From positions 1 through 64,000 of the forward strand of contig NZ_NOIH01000002.1 in assembly GCF_002245655.1 (NCBI RefSeq): a DNA stretch of 64,000 nucleotides, given 5' to 3'. Numbering within the stretch: the stretch's first letter is position 1; every line of letters begins with the position of its first letter. Under the pieces are notes generated by a model. The model worked only from the letters and a program-made list of their open reading frames with translations, was not told the DNA's origin and searched no databases. Shown here piece by piece: positions 36,109 to 45,606 of this stretch. Source of the DNA: Thauera propionica. GTDB taxonomy: Bacteria; Pseudomonadota; Gammaproteobacteria; Burkholderiales; Rhodocyclaceae. Both the position numbers and the translations under genes were made by a program.

Positions 36109-36714
36109 TCAGGCCAGCAGCAGCGAGGCAGCGATCCCCCACAGCATCAGGGCCACCAGCGCGTCGAGCACGCGCCACGCAACCGGTCTGGCGAACAGCG
36201 GCACCAGCAGGCGGGCGCCATAGCCGAGCGCCACAAACCACACGACAGACGCCGTGATCGCGCCCGCGGCGAACAGCGGGCGCAGGTCCTCGGCCTGCTG
36301 GCTGCCGACCGAGCCGAGCAGCACCACCGTGTCCAGGTAGGCATGCGGATTGAGCAGACTGAAGCCGGCCGCCGCGAGCAGCGCCTGGCCGCGCGACATG
36401 CGCGCGTGTTCGGCGAAATCCATTGCCCGGCCGCCACGCAAGGCGGAGCGCAGCGCACGCGTGCCGTACCACAGCAGGAAGGCCGCGCCGCCATAGCGCG
36501 CCGTCGCCATGAGGTCCGGGCTGGCGACGAACAGGCTGCCCAGGCCGGCGATGCCGAGCGTGATCAGCAGCATGTCGCACAGCGCCGACACGCACACCGT
36601 CAGCAGCACATGCTCGCCGCGCAGTCCCTGGCGCAGCACGTGGGCGTTCTGCGCCCCGATCGCCATGATCAGGCCCAGCGTCAGCAGGAATCCGTTGAAG
36701 TAGACGTGGCTCAT
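36109..36714 (-). CDS. argO: LysE/ArgO-type amino acid exporter
   Basis: A 201-residue membrane protein with about six transmembrane helices. LTLGLIMAIGAQNAHVLRQG is the LysE/ArgO signature, and SLLNPHAYLDTVVLLGS is the second conserved loop. It should export arginine or lysine (or canavanine-like analogues). It is divergent from an ArgP/LysG-type regulator that starts 124 bases away, the standard arrangement for control by intracellular basic amino acids. Confidence 0.88.
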   Translation of the reverse strand: MSHVYFNGFLLTLGLIMAIGAQNAHVLRQGLRGEHVLLTVCVSALCDMLLITLGIAGLGSLFVASPDLMATARYGGAAFLLWYGTRALRSALRGGRAMDFAEHARMSRGQALLAAAGFSLLNPHAYLDTVVLLGSVGSQQAEDLRPLFAAGAITASVVWFVALGYGARLLVPLFARPVAWRVLDALVALMLWGIAASLLLA

Positions 36715-36801
36715 GATGCATTCCGTTGTTGTTATGGCCGGCCGCCTGCAGCGACGGCGCGGCAGGTCGGAATGCTAGGCCCGGAGGCGCTGGCGATTAA
36801 G

Positions 36802-36820
36802 TAGAATCGATTTAATTCTA
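36802..36820. promoter_or_regulatory. Candidate ArgP/LysG operator in the argO-argP intergenic region
   Basis: Inverted repeat TAGAAT (36802-36807) and ATTCTA (36815-36820) with a 7-base spacer lies in an AT-rich stretch just before the regulator start at 36839, in a position suited to autorepression and to activation of argO. LysR-type proteins bind such dyads. Confidence 0.55.
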
Positions 36821-36838
36821 TTCACTCCATTTTTTCTT

Positions 36839-37723
36839 ATGATCGACCACCGCCTGATCGCCTTCGAGGCGGTCCTGCAGGAAGGGAGCTTCGAGCGCGC
36901 CGCGCGCCGGCTGGCGCTGACGCAGTCCGCCATCTCGCAGCGCGTGAAGCTGCTCGAGGCCGAGCTTGGCCAGGTGCTGCTGGTGCGCAGCAAGCCGGTA
37001 CGGCCAACGCCGGCGGGTCGTCGCCTGCTGCCCTATCTGGCCCAGCTGCGACTGATGGAGAGCGAGGCGCGCCGCGCGCTTGCGCCGCGCCAGGCGCACG
37101 GCCCGCTGCGGCTCGCGGTCGGGGTCAATGCGGATTCGCTGGCCACCTGGTTCATCGGCGCGGTCGCCGAGGTCGTGAAGGAGGAAGACCTGGTGCTTGA
37201 TTGCGTGGTCGACGACCAGGACCACACCCACGCACTGCTGGCCGATGGCGAGGTGCTCGGCTGCGTGTCCACCCGCCCCGACCCGATCCGCGGCTGTGCC
37301 GCCGAGCGCCTGGGCGTGATGCCCTATCTGTGCGCCGGCTCGCCCGAATTCCGCGCGCGCTGGTTTCCGCACGGCCTCACCCGCAGCGCACTGGCGAAAG
37401 CGCCGGCGATCGTCTTCGGCCGTCACGACGACATGCACGACGCCTTCCTGCGCCGCCACTTCGGGCTCGACGCCGGCCAGTATCCGCACCACGTCGTGCC
37501 CTCGTCCGAGGGCTTCATGGCCTTCGCGGTGGCCGGGTTGGGCTACGGCTTCATTCCCGAGGTCCAGGCGCGCGAACACCTGGCGCGCGGCGAGCTGGTG
37601 GACCTGACGCCCGAGCGCGAGGACGTGGTGCTGTACTGGCATCACTGGCAGGTGCAGTCGCCGGTGATGGCGCGGCTGGCAAAGGCGATCGGCGAGGCGG
37701 CCGGACGGGCGCTCACAGGCTGA
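36839..37723 (+). CDS. argP: LysR-family regulator, ArgP/LysG type
   Basis: A 294-residue regulator: N-terminal winged helix (about 1-60, FERAARRLALTQSAISQRVKL) and ligand-binding domain with the ArgP/LysG-like LRLAVGVNADSLATWF and DQDHTHALLADGEVLGC motifs. It should activate the divergent argO exporter when arginine or lysine accumulates. The leader contains an AT-rich dyad at 36802-36820. Confidence 0.88.
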   Translation: MIDHRLIAFEAVLQEGSFERAARRLALTQSAISQRVKLLEAELGQVLLVRSKPVRPTPAGRRLLPYLAQLRLMESEARRALAPRQAHGPLRLAVGVNADSLATWFIGAVAEVVKEEDLVLDCVVDDQDHTHALLADGEVLGCVSTRPDPIRGCAAERLGVMPYLCAGSPEFRARWFPHGLTRSALAKAPAIVFGRHDDMHDAFLRRHFGLDAGQYPHHVVPSSEGFMAFAVAGLGYGFIPEVQAREHLARGELVDLTPEREDVVLYWHHWQVQSPVMARLAKAIGEAAGRALTG

Positions 37724-37748
37724 ACGCCGCACCTGCGCGCTCGTGCGC

Positions 37749-39077
37749 TCAGGCGGCGCCGAACAGCGCGGCTACCGCCGCCGGCTTCGACGGGAACCAG
37801 AAATGCACGTAGGACGCGGTGATCGACCCGAGGCGATACACCGCCTCGCCCTCACTGCCGTCGGTGCCCTGCGCATGCAGCCAGGGCGCTAGCGGTGTCT
37901 CGGTCCTGGAGTAATGGAAGGTGTGGCCGGTCATGCGCCCTTGCGGCAGGTCGACCGCCTGCATGCCCAGCGCCGCGAGCCGCTTCTGCATCACCGCGCG
38001 ACCGGGCAGCAGGCCGCCGAAGGCGTGTTCGACGCCAGCCTTGTCGACAATGCTCTGCAGCAGGCTCATCAGCCCGCCGCACTCTGCCAGCAGCGGCTTG
38101 CCCGCAGCGACATGGGCGCGCAGGTCGTGCCAGAAGCGCGTGTTCGCGGCCAGCGCTTCGCCATGGAGTTCGGGGTAGCCACCCGGCAGCCACACAGCAT
38201 CACAGGTCGCAGGCAGGGTGTCGCCGGCCAGCGGCGAGAAGAAGGCGAGTTCGGCCCCAAGCGCCTGCAAGGTATCGAGGTTGGCCGGGTAGATGAAGCC
38301 GTAGGCCGCATCGCGCGCGACCGCGACCCGCTTGCCGGCCAGCAGCGGCGGAACGGCCGGCGCCGGCACGGCGGGAAACTCGACCGCGGGCGGCAACTCG
38401 GCTGCCCCGGTCTGCAGCAGATGGTCCGCCAGGCGGTCGAGACGCTCGCCCAGGTCGGCGATCTCCTCGGCCTGCATCAGCCCCAGGTGGCGCTCGGGCA
38501 ACGCGGCATCGGCGTCGCGCATCACCGCGCCGAACCAGCGCATGCCGTCCGGCAGCGCTGCGCGCAGCATGTCGGCGTGGCGCGCGCTGCCCACGTGGTT
38601 GGCGAGGACGCCGGCAAACGGCAGGCCGGGCTGGTAGTGTGCCAGCCCGTAGGCCACGGCACCGAAGGTCTGCGCCATCGCCCGCGCATCGATCACCGCC
38701 ATCACCGGGATGCCGAAACGGCGCGCGATGTCGGCGCCCGAGGGCGCACCGTCGTACAGGCCCATGACCCCCTCGACCAGGATCAGGTCGGACTCGCACG
38801 CGGCCGCATGCAGGCGCCAGGCGATGTCCTCCTCGCCGCACATGCCGAGGTCGACGTTATGCACCGGCGCGCCACTCGCCACCGCATGGATCTGCGGATC
38901 GAGGAAATCCGGCCCGCACTTGAACACCCGCACCCGGCGTCCGAGCCGAGTGTGCAGGCGCGCGAGCGCGGCGGTGATGGTGGTCTTGCCCTGGCCGGAC
39001 GCGGGCGCGGCGACAAACAGCGCGGGGCAGCGCACGGCGTTCATGGGCGGGGCTGACGGGGTGTTCGATTCGGGCAC
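37749..39077 (-). CDS. cobB: Cobyrinic acid a,c-diamide synthase
   Basis: A 442-residue amidotransferase of the CbiA/CobB family: APASGQGKTTITAALARLH is the ATP site, RVFKCGPDFLDPQIH the substrate region, and AECGGLMSLLQSI contains the glutaminase cysteine. It amidates the a and c side chains of cobyrinic acid. GTG at 39077 is preferred, because AAGGA lies seven bases upstream; an ATG 11 codons later is possible. It starts three bases after the cobA stop, in the riboswitch-controlled run. Confidence 0.93.
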   Translation of the reverse strand: MPESNTPSAPPMNAVRCPALFVAAPASGQGKTTITAALARLHTRLGRRVRVFKCGPDFLDPQIHAVASGAPVHNVDLGMCGEEDIAWRLHAAACESDLILVEGVMGLYDGAPSGADIARRFGIPVMAVIDARAMAQTFGAVAYGLAHYQPGLPFAGVLANHVGSARHADMLRAALPDGMRWFGAVMRDADAALPERHLGLMQAEEIADLGERLDRLADHLLQTGAAELPPAVEFPAVPAPAVPPLLAGKRVAVARDAAYGFIYPANLDTLQALGAELAFFSPLAGDTLPATCDAVWLPGGYPELHGEALAANTRFWHDLRAHVAAGKPLLAECGGLMSLLQSIVDKAGVEHAFGGLLPGRAVMQKRLAALGMQAVDLPQGRMTGHTFHYSRTETPLAPWLHAQGTDGSEGEAVYRLGSITASYVHFWFPSKPAAVAALFGAA

Positions 39078-39080
39078 GGC

Positions 39081-39929
39081 TCAATCCTTGTTGTTCGAAT
39101 GCACGATCGCACAGCCGGCATGCGGCAGCGGCGAGGACGGTGGTGGTTCGCCCGGCTGGAACCAGGTCAGGCGCGGATACAGGCTGACGACGTCGCCCAC
39201 CACCGTCAGCGAGGGCGGGCGGATGCCCTGGCGCAGCACCTCGTCGGCCAGCGTAGCGAGGTCGGCCCTGGCCACGCGCTGGGCGTGCGTCGTGCCGCGC
39301 TCGATGACCGCCGCTGGCGTGGTCGCCGGCAGGCCGTGGGCCACCAACTGGGCGCAGATCTCCGCCAGGCGCGACACGCCCATGTAGATCACCAGGGTCT
39401 GGCCGCGGTGGGCCAGCAGCGGCCAGTCGAGATCGAGTGCGCCGTCCTTCATGAATCCGGTGGTCAACACCACCGACTGCGCATGATCGCGGTGCGTCAG
39501 CGGAATGCCCGCATAGGCCGCCACACCCGCCGCCGCGGTCACGCCCGGCACAACTTCGACGGTGATGCCCGCTTCGAGCAGGTCCTCCATCTCCTCGCCG
39601 CCGCGACCGAAGATGAAAGGGTCACCGCCCTTGAGGCGCACCACGCGCTTGCCGACCCGCGCCAGACGCACCAGCAGCGCGTTGATCTCGTCCTGCGGCA
39701 GCGTGTGGTCGGCCGCCTTCTTGCCGACGTAGATGCGCTCGGACGCGGCAGGCGCGAGGTCGATGATGGCCGGCGCGACGAGGTTGTCGTACACGATCAC
39801 GTCCGCACCGGCCACCAGCCGCACACCGCGCAGCGTGAGCAGTTCCGGATCGCCCGGCCCGGCGCCGACCAGATAGACGTGGCCGGGAAGCGGTCCGGGG
39901 CGGAAGCTGGAAAGATCGGGGAGACTCAT
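39081..39929 (-). CDS. cobA: Uroporphyrinogen-III C-methyltransferase (SUMT)
   Basis: A 282-residue SAM-dependent enzyme. VYLVGAGPGDPELLTLRG, RLKGGDPFIFGRGGEE and VVPGVTAAAGVAAYAGIPLT are the SUMT signatures. It dimethylates uroporphyrinogen III to precorrin-2, the branch point for siroheme, cobalamin and heme d1. No CysG dehydrogenase/ferrochelatase domain is fused. It lies 120 bases downstream of btuF copy 2 and just upstream of cobB. Confidence 0.95.
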   Translation of the reverse strand: MSLPDLSSFRPGPLPGHVYLVGAGPGDPELLTLRGVRLVAGADVIVYDNLVAPAIIDLAPAASERIYVGKKAADHTLPQDEINALLVRLARVGKRVVRLKGGDPFIFGRGGEEMEDLLEAGITVEVVPGVTAAAGVAAYAGIPLTHRDHAQSVVLTTGFMKDGALDLDWPLLAHRGQTLVIYMGVSRLAEICAQLVAHGLPATTPAAVIERGTTHAQRVARADLATLADEVLRQGIRPPSLTVVGDVVSLYPRLTWFQPGEPPPSSPLPHAGCAIVHSNNKD

Positions 39930-40049
39930 ACGGCACCTTTCGTATCTGCGTTTTGATGGAGTCTGAAAGCGGCGCCACGCATGTCCGCTGCAATCGCCCC
40001 GGACGTCGGTCTCGACCAGTTCACGCGCGGCTGTCGCGATCCTGTTCGC

Positions 40050-40844
40050 TCATTGTTTGGCTTGCTCCGCGAGTTGGGCAAGGCCGGTCAGCAGCGCCGG
40101 GCCGGGATGGAAGAAATGCCGTCCTTCGAGGCCGACCACGGGCACCGACACGAGACCGAGTTCGGCGCTGCAGGTCTCGGCATTCTCGGGGGTCAGCGAG
40201 AACAGCAGCTCGGGCTTGAAGCGTTCGACCGCCGCGACGATGCCCGGGATCTCCTCGCCGGGGCGCAGGTGGCGGATGCGCTCGGCGGTCTCCACGACCT
40301 CGAAGCCGGCGTGGGCGAAGGCATCGCCCACCACATGGCCACGGCCAAAGGAATAGGGCTGGGCCGAGCAGGCCGAGATCACCAGGACGCGCTTGCCGCC
40401 GCCTTTCACCGCCGCCGCGCGGGCACGCCATTCGCGGGCGTAGGCGGCGACCTTCGCCTTGCCGTCGGTCACGCCCGCTGCCTCGGCCAGACTCGTCAGC
40501 ATCGCCTCGGTCTCCGCCATCGAATCGAAGCCGTCGACCTGCAGGATGCGCGCCTCGGGCTCCAGCATGTCGAGCAGGGCGGGATCAGTACCCTTCGACA
40601 CAACGACCAGGTTGGGGTTCAGCGCGGCAATGGCACCGACGTCCGGGTCCTTGACACCGCCGGTGCGCGGCAGATCGCGCTTGTCGTAGCGCGACACGCC
40701 GACGATGCAGTCGCCCCGCCCGAGCCAGTCGAGCGCATGGGTGATGTAAGGCGACTGGCTGACGATGCGCGGGCAGGCCGCAGCGGCCGGCAGGGCCAGG
40801 GCGAGCAGCAGGCCGCCCAGCAGGTGGCGAAAAGTGTGTTTCAT
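40050..40844 (-). CDS. btuF: Corrinoid-binding periplasmic protein BtuF (copy 2)
   Basis: A 264-residue class III binding protein with a signal peptide ending at LPAAA. RIVSQSPYITHALDWLG and LNPNLVVVSKG match BtuF/FecB-like proteins. It differs substantially from copy 1 at 21284 and is the one encoded with the transporter (btuC and btuD directly upstream in the transcript). Start at 40844 chosen for the signal peptide; the 10-base spacing to the btuD stop fits an operon. Confidence 0.87.
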   Translation of the reverse strand: MKHTFRHLLGGLLLALALPAAAACPRIVSQSPYITHALDWLGRGDCIVGVSRYDKRDLPRTGGVKDPDVGAIAALNPNLVVVSKGTDPALLDMLEPEARILQVDGFDSMAETEAMLTSLAEAAGVTDGKAKVAAYAREWRARAAAVKGGGKRVLVISACSAQPYSFGRGHVVGDAFAHAGFEVVETAERIRHLRPGEEIPGIVAAVERFKPELLFSLTPENAETCSAELGLVSVPVVGLEGRHFFHPGPALLTGLAQLAEQAKQ

Positions 40845-40854
40845 GATGAAAATC

Positions 40855-41664
40855 TCAATCCGGAAGGAAAACCACCCGCCCTTCGCTTTCGAGGCGGCGA
40901 AGCGGATGGCCAAAGGCCTGGCTCAGCAGGTCGGCGCGCAGCACGGTGTCGCGGTCGCCCGCCTTCACGCCGCCGCGGCCGTCGAGCAGGATGATGTGAT
41001 CGGCGTAACGGGCGGCGAGGTTGATGTCGTGCAGCACCATCACCGCGCCATGCCGCAGCGCCTTACCCGCGTTCGCGCCGCGCACGGTGGTGCGGAACAG
41101 TTCGAGCGTGGCGATCTGGTAGTGCAGGTCGAGGTGGTTGAGCGGCTCGTCGAGCAGGAAGAGCTGCGGCGACTGCGCCAGCAGGGTGGCGATCGCGACG
41201 CGCTGACGTTCGCCGCCGGACAGCGTCAGCACGTCGCGCGTCTCGAAGCCCTGCAGCCCAACATCGGCCAGCGCCTGGCGGGCAATGGCCTCGTCCTCGG
41301 TCGTCTCCCAGCCCCAGCGGCCGAGGTGAGGGTGACGGCCGATCAGCACCGTCTCCAGCACCGAGGCGGCGAAGTGATCCGGCTGCTGCTGCGGCAGCAG
41401 GCCGCGGAAGCGCGCAGCCTCCAGCGGCGACCAGGCCGCATAAGGCAGGCCGCCCAGCCGCACCTGCCCCACCGAGGGTTCCCGCAGCCCGGCCAGGGTG
41501 TGCAGCAGGGTGGTCTTGCCTGCGCCGTTGGGGCCCAGCAACGCCAGGCATTCGCCCGGCGCCAGACTGAGGCTGAACTCGCAGCACAGCCAGCGCTCGC
41601 CCACCTGCAGCGCGAGGCGCTCGGCCTCCAGCAGCGGCACCGCGTCGGTGCGCGTGGCGCTCAC
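40855..41664 (-). CDS. btuD: Cobalamin ABC transporter ATPase BtuD
   Basis: A 269-residue ATPase of the Fec/Btu class. Walker [12 protein letters not shown], signature [12 protein letters not shown], Walker [13 protein letters not shown], and switch histidine in [16 protein letters not shown] start at 41664 overlaps the btuC stop by four bases (GTGA). It powers uptake of cobalamin or cobinamide through BtuC. Confidence 0.92.
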   Translation of the reverse strand: MSATRTDAVPLLEAERLALQVGERWLCCEFSLSLAPGECLALLGPNGAGKTTLLHTLAGLREPSVGQVRLGGLPYAAWSPLEAARFRGLLPQQQPDHFAASVLETVLIGRHPHLGRWGWETTEDEAIARQALADVGLQGFETRDVLTLSGGERQRVAIATLLAQSPQLFLLDEPLNHLDLHYQIATLELFRTTVRGANAGKALRHGAVMVLHDINLAARYADHIILLDGRGGVKAGDRDTVLRADLLSQAFGHPLRRLESEGRVVFLPD

Positions 41665-42689
41665 CGCGGGTGCCTCGCGAGCAGGAACAGGAACACCGGC
41701 ACGCCGATCAGCGCGGTGAGCACGCCCACCGGCAGCTGCTGCGGCGCGATCACGGTGCGCGCCGCGGTGTCGGCCAGCGTCAGCAAGGTGCCGCCGGCCA
41801 GTGCGGCGGCGGGGACCAGCACACGCTGGTCGTTGCCCAGCACCAGCCGCACCAGGTGCGGAATGATGAGGCCGACGAAGCCCACCGAGCCCACCAGCGT
41901 GACCGCGGTCGCGGTCAGCAGCGAGGCCAGCACGTACAGGCCCATACGCAGCTTGCGTACGCTGACGCCCAGCGCGCGCGCGTTCAACTCGCCGCGCGCG
42001 AGCACATTGAGGTCGCGCGCGAACGGCATCACCGCGGCCAGGCCCAGCACCAGCACCGCCAGCCCCGGCCAGGGCCGCGCGGCACCACTCGCATCGCCCA
42101 TCAGCCAGAACAGCATCGACTGCACCCGCGTATCGGGCGCCAGCGCCAGCATCAGCGTCACCGCCGCGCCGCAGCCGGCGGCAACGATGACGCCGGTCAG
42201 CAGCAGCCGCGTCTGCGTCCAGCTGCCGTCGCCATGCGCCAGGCCGAACACCAGCAGCATCGCGGTGAGCGCGCCGCCAAAGGCCAGCGTATCGACCCAG
42301 ATCGAGGCCGCGCCGAGCGTGAGCGCCACCAGCGCGCCCACCGCCGCGCCGCCGGAAATGCCCAGGATGTAGGGATCGGCCAGCGGATTGCGCAGCAGCA
42401 CCTGCATCAGCGCGCCGGCGGTGGCGAGCAGGCCGCCGCAGACGAAGGCGGCGACGGCGCGGGGAAGACGGAGCTCGCGCACGATGTCCGCCGCCATGCC
42501 CTCGCTGCCGCCCAGCGCAGCAAACACCTCGGACAGCCCGATCGGCATGTCACCCGCCACCAGCGCCCACAGCAAGGCCAGCGCCGCCGCCGACAACAGG
42601 CCGGCGGCGAGCAGCGTGGGATGGTGGCGGCCGGGCCGCATCAGGACCCGGCCCCCGCCGACACGGGGACGGTCGGTGGCGACGAGCAT
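41661..42689 (-). CDS. btuC: Cobalamin ABC transporter permease BtuC
   Basis: A 342-residue FecCD-family permease with about ten transmembrane helices. [48 protein letters not shown] and [16 protein letters not shown] are the family signatures. The true start could be the internal ATG at residue 17. It begins six bases after the btuB stop. Confidence 0.92.
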   Translation of the reverse strand: MLVATDRPRVGGGRVLMRPGRHHPTLLAAGLLSAAALALLWALVAGDMPIGLSEVFAALGGSEGMAADIVRELRLPRAVAAFVCGGLLATAGALMQVLLRNPLADPYILGISGGAAVGALVALTLGAASIWVDTLAFGGALTAMLLVFGLAHGDGSWTQTRLLLTGVIVAAGCGAAVTLMLALAPDTRVQSMLFWLMGDASGAARPWPGLAVLVLGLAAVMPFARDLNVLARGELNARALGVSVRKLRMGLYVLASLLTATAVTLVGSVGFVGLIIPHLVRLVLGNDQRVLVPAAALAGGTLLTLADTAARTVIAPQQLPVGVLTALIGVPVFLFLLARHPR

Positions 42690-42695
42690 CGCGGC

Positions 42696-44531
42696 TTAGT
42701 GCATCGCGTAGCGCACGGCCACGAAGGCATTCGCCCCTTGGGTGCCGTAGTTCTGGGCAAGCTCGTAGTCCTTGTCGAGGATGTTGTTGGCGCGCACTTC
42801 CACGCTCCAGTCCGGCGCCAGCGCGTAATGCACGTAGGCGTTCAGCAGGCCGTAGCCCCCCATGCGGTTGGCCGGGCTGTTCGGAGTGCGATCATACCGC
42901 CGCCCCTGCCCGTTCCATTCCACCCCCCAGGTCCACGGCCCGGTGGCACGCTCGATACCGAGCGAACCGCCGATGCGCGCGCGGCGGCCGAGTTCGTCGC
43001 CGGTCGCCTCGTCCTCGGTATCGAGAAAGTCGATGCTGGCGCGCACGCGGTAGTCCCACAGCATCGCGCTGGCGGCCAGCTCGACGCCCTGGATCGACGC
43101 CTGCGCCACGTTGGCCGGCGCCCAATTGCCCATCGGGTCGGCCGGATCCACCGGCGCCCATGCGATCAGGTTGTTGATGCGGTTGTTGAAGTAGGTCGCG
43201 CTCAGGCTCGTTCCGTCGCGCTCCCACACCAGGCCGGCCTCGCGGTTCAGTGCTTCCTCGGGCTTCAGGTTCGGGTTTCCGCTGAAGGGGAAGTAGAGGT
43301 CGTTGAACGTGGGCGCCTTGAATGCCGTGCCGATGCTGGCATGCGCACGCCACTCCGGCGTCAGCCGATAGCCATAGGCCAATGTGCCGGTGGTCTTGCT
43401 GCCGAACTGCGAATCCTCGTCATGGCGGGCGTTGACCTGCACGTGATGCCGGTCGAACTGCCCGCTCCAGCCGAGCAACACCGAATTGGTATGGCGGCGG
43501 GTCTTGTCATAGTCGGAGGTCGAATCAACTTCCTGTTCGAGGTACTCATAGGCGGCCAGCAGCGAGCCGACGCCCAGGGCGATGTCGTGCTGCCAGGTGA
43601 ACTGCCGCTGCTCGGTCTCGAACGTGGACTTGGCGTTGCGATCCGAGTTGTTGTGCGACTCGTCGGCGCCATAGCCGAAGCGCATGGTGCTGGTCCAGTC
43701 GGCGGTGATCTGGTTGCGCATGTGCAGTCCGAGCGCATCGGTACGTTTGTCCAGATACGAGTCGAACACCTTGGCGTTGTCGTACCAGTTGCGCATGTCC
43801 GAATGCATCACGGTCAGGCCGATCTCGTCGGCGTCGCGGAAACCGAGCGACACCGAGCCGCTGAAGTACTCGTTGCGGAAACCATCGTCGTCGCGATCGC
43901 TGCCGCGCGTCGACTTGGGCTTGGCATCGATGCCATCGCTGCGTTCATTGCCCGCGGACACGCTGTAGCGCAGCCGCTCGACCCCGCCCGCCAGCGTCGC
44001 ACCCAGCGTGCGTGCGCCGTCGGTACCAATGCCTGCGCGTACGCTGGGCTGGAAGCCCTCGCGGCCCTTGCGCGTGAACACCTGGATCACGCCACCGATC
44101 GCGTCCGAGCCGTAGAGCGCGCTTGCCGGGCCACGCAGGATCTCGACGCGATCGATGAGCTCGAGCGGAATGTTCTCGAGCGTGGGCGAGCCGCTGGTCG
44201 CCGACCCCACGCGCACGCCGTCGATCAGCAGCAGGGTGTGGCCCGAATTGGCGCCGCGAATATAGACGCTGCTGCTCGAGCCCGGACCGCCATTGCTCGT
44301 CACCTGCACACCGGGACGACCGGCCAGCAGTTGGACCAGGGTGGCATTGCCCGCACGGGCGATCTCGTCGCGGTCGATCACGTCGACGCTGGCAAGCGCC
44401 TCGTCGGCACTGATGGGCTGGCGGGTGGCCGTGACGACGACGTGGCCGAGTTGAGTATCGTCGGCCTGGGCCGGAACAAACGGGTAAGCGAGCGCACACG
44501 CGGAGACGAGCGCGGAAACACGGATCTTCAT
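42696..44531 (-). CDS. btuB: TonB-dependent outer-membrane corrinoid receptor BtuB
   Basis: A 611-residue receptor. Signal peptide ends near VPAQA; a TonB-box-like HVVVTATRQ follows, then a plug domain (VYIRGANSGHTLLLIDGVRV; VEILRGPASALYGSDAIGGV) and a 22-strand barrel. The last residues, VAVRYAMH, lack the usual terminal aromatic residue. It brings cobalamin or cobinamide across the outer membrane. It lies directly downstream of a cobalamin riboswitch. GGGAG precedes ATG 44531, which is preferred to the frame start at 44552. Confidence 0.93.
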   Translation of the reverse strand: MKIRVSALVSACALAYPFVPAQADDTQLGHVVVTATRQPISADEALASVDVIDRDEIARAGNATLVQLLAGRPGVQVTSNGGPGSSSSVYIRGANSGHTLLLIDGVRVGSATSGSPTLENIPLELIDRVEILRGPASALYGSDAIGGVIQVFTRKGREGFQPSVRAGIGTDGARTLGATLAGGVERLRYSVSAGNERSDGIDAKPKSTRGSDRDDDGFRNEYFSGSVSLGFRDADEIGLTVMHSDMRNWYDNAKVFDSYLDKRTDALGLHMRNQITADWTSTMRFGYGADESHNNSDRNAKSTFETEQRQFTWQHDIALGVGSLLAAYEYLEQEVDSTSDYDKTRRHTNSVLLGWSGQFDRHHVQVNARHDEDSQFGSKTTGTLAYGYRLTPEWRAHASIGTAFKAPTFNDLYFPFSGNPNLKPEEALNREAGLVWERDGTSLSATYFNNRINNLIAWAPVDPADPMGNWAPANVAQASIQGVELAASAMLWDYRVRASIDFLDTEDEATGDELGRRARIGGSLGIERATGPWTWGVEWNGQGRRYDRTPNSPANRMGGYGLLNAYVHYALAPDWSVEVRANNILDKDYELAQNYGTQGANAFVAVRYAMH

Positions 44532-44996
44532 TGTCGGAACTCCCTGCGCCATGGCGCGCGTCCCCGCACGTCATGGCAACTTCACATGGACGCACCGCGA
44601 GCAGGGGAGAACCGAAGAGAGCAAGACAAACCGCGCCCGTCGCCGCCACCCCGCGGCACATCCGCCATTTCGCGTTCCGGCCGGTCTCCGGGCTCGTGCG
44701 CTGTACCGGCCACAGGGCCGGACGGGTGGATCGCCTTCCCGGGAGTCGTCCTCCCAGTGGCTGCGTGATCCGCCTTGCGCGCACTTACCGTTGCGGGGGC
44801 AGCACAGGCATTGCGGCCATCAAGCAGAGGATGGTCCGCGCACCTGTTTCCCGTTTAACCCTGGGCGAGAATCGCCCGTGGGCACCGATAACGCGCCGCC
44901 CCTTCCGGGGCAGTGGGGGCGGATGATACCGTACGGGCGGGTATCGTGCACTGCAATAAATGACAGTCCGCTTTGAAGACAGGAGTCATAAGAACA
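44532..44996. other. Intergenic control region between btuB and cobU
   Basis: A 465-base gap without a gene. It contains the cobalamin riboswitch (44676-44862, minus), a GGGCGA/TCGCCC hairpin at about 44863-44877 and an inverted repeat GATACC (44925-44930) / GGTATC (44940-44945). The last element may be an operator or promoter part shared by the two divergent cobalamin transcripts. Confidence 0.6.
44676..44862 (-). promoter_or_regulatory. Cobalamin (AdoCbl) riboswitch controlling btuB operon
   Basis: Read on the minus strand, the element begins with AAACGGGAAACAGGTGCG, continues with GCTGCCCCCGCAACGGTAAG, then GCCACTGGGAGG...GGGAAGGCG, and ends with the B12 box GAGCCCGGAGACCGGCC (complement of 44679-44695). 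The order and spacing of these conserved blocks are those of cobalamin riboswitches. About 145 bases of leader follow before the btuB start, holding the expression platform. Ligand binding is expected to shut off btuB-btuC-btuD-btuF and perhaps cobA-cobB. Confidence 0.93.
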
Positions 44997-45545
44997 ATGA
45001 CATGCGAGCTGATCCTGGGCGGCGCGCGCTCGGGCAAGAGCCGCGAGGCCGAACGCCGCGCGGCCGAATCCGGGTTGGCGGTGACGGTGATCGCGACCGC
45101 CGAGGCGCTGGACGACGAGATGGCGGCCCGCATCCGCCGTCACCAGACCGACCGACCCGCGGGCTGGCGCACGGTAGAGACGCCAGTGGCGCTCGCCGAC
45201 ACCCTGCGGCGCGAAGCCGCCCCCGACCGCTGCCTGCTGGTCGACTGCCTGACGCTATGGCTGAGCAACCTGCTGGCGGACGCCGACAGCCTGCCGCCCG
45301 GTGCGGATGCCGAAGCCCTGCCCCTGTTTCGCGCGCAGCGCGACGCCCTGCTTGCGACCCTGCCGCAACTGCCCGGCCGCATCATCCTGGTCGCCAATGA
45401 AGTCGGCCTCGGCCTGGTGCCGGAGCACCCGCTCGGCCGCCTGTTCCGCGACGAGGCCGGCCGGCTCAACCAGGCGGTCGCCGCGCTGTGTCCGCGCGTA
45501 GTGTTCGTCGCCGCCGGCCTGCCGCTGGTGCTGAAGCAGGACTAA
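44997..45545 (+). CDS. cobU: Adenosylcobinamide kinase / guanylyltransferase
   Basis: A 182-residue bifunctional enzyme. [16 protein letters not shown] is the P-loop, and [17 protein letters not shown] holds the guanylylated-histidine region. [13 protein letters not shown] and [21 protein letters not shown] are also signatures. It phosphorylates adenosylcobinamide and transfers GMP to it. AGGAG at 44981-44985 supports the ATG at 44997 over a TTG eight codons earlier. First gene of the plus-strand nucleotide-loop cluster. Confidence 0.95.
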   Translation: MTCELILGGARSGKSREAERRAAESGLAVTVIATAEALDDEMAARIRRHQTDRPAGWRTVETPVALADTLRREAAPDRCLLVDCLTLWLSNLLADADSLPPGADAEALPLFRAQRDALLATLPQLPGRIILVANEVGLGLVPEHPLGRLFRDEAGRLNQAVAALCPRVVFVAAGLPLVLKQD

Positions 45546-45606
45546 ACTCGCCCCCTATCCGGCCGCCGCGGCGGCCCCGACACCGACTTCCCGGGAGTCT
45601 CGCCCC

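Noticed and set aside
41670-44768. 1032-codon open frame on the plus strand
   Set aside because: Antisense shadow across btuC and btuB; it also runs through the riboswitch.
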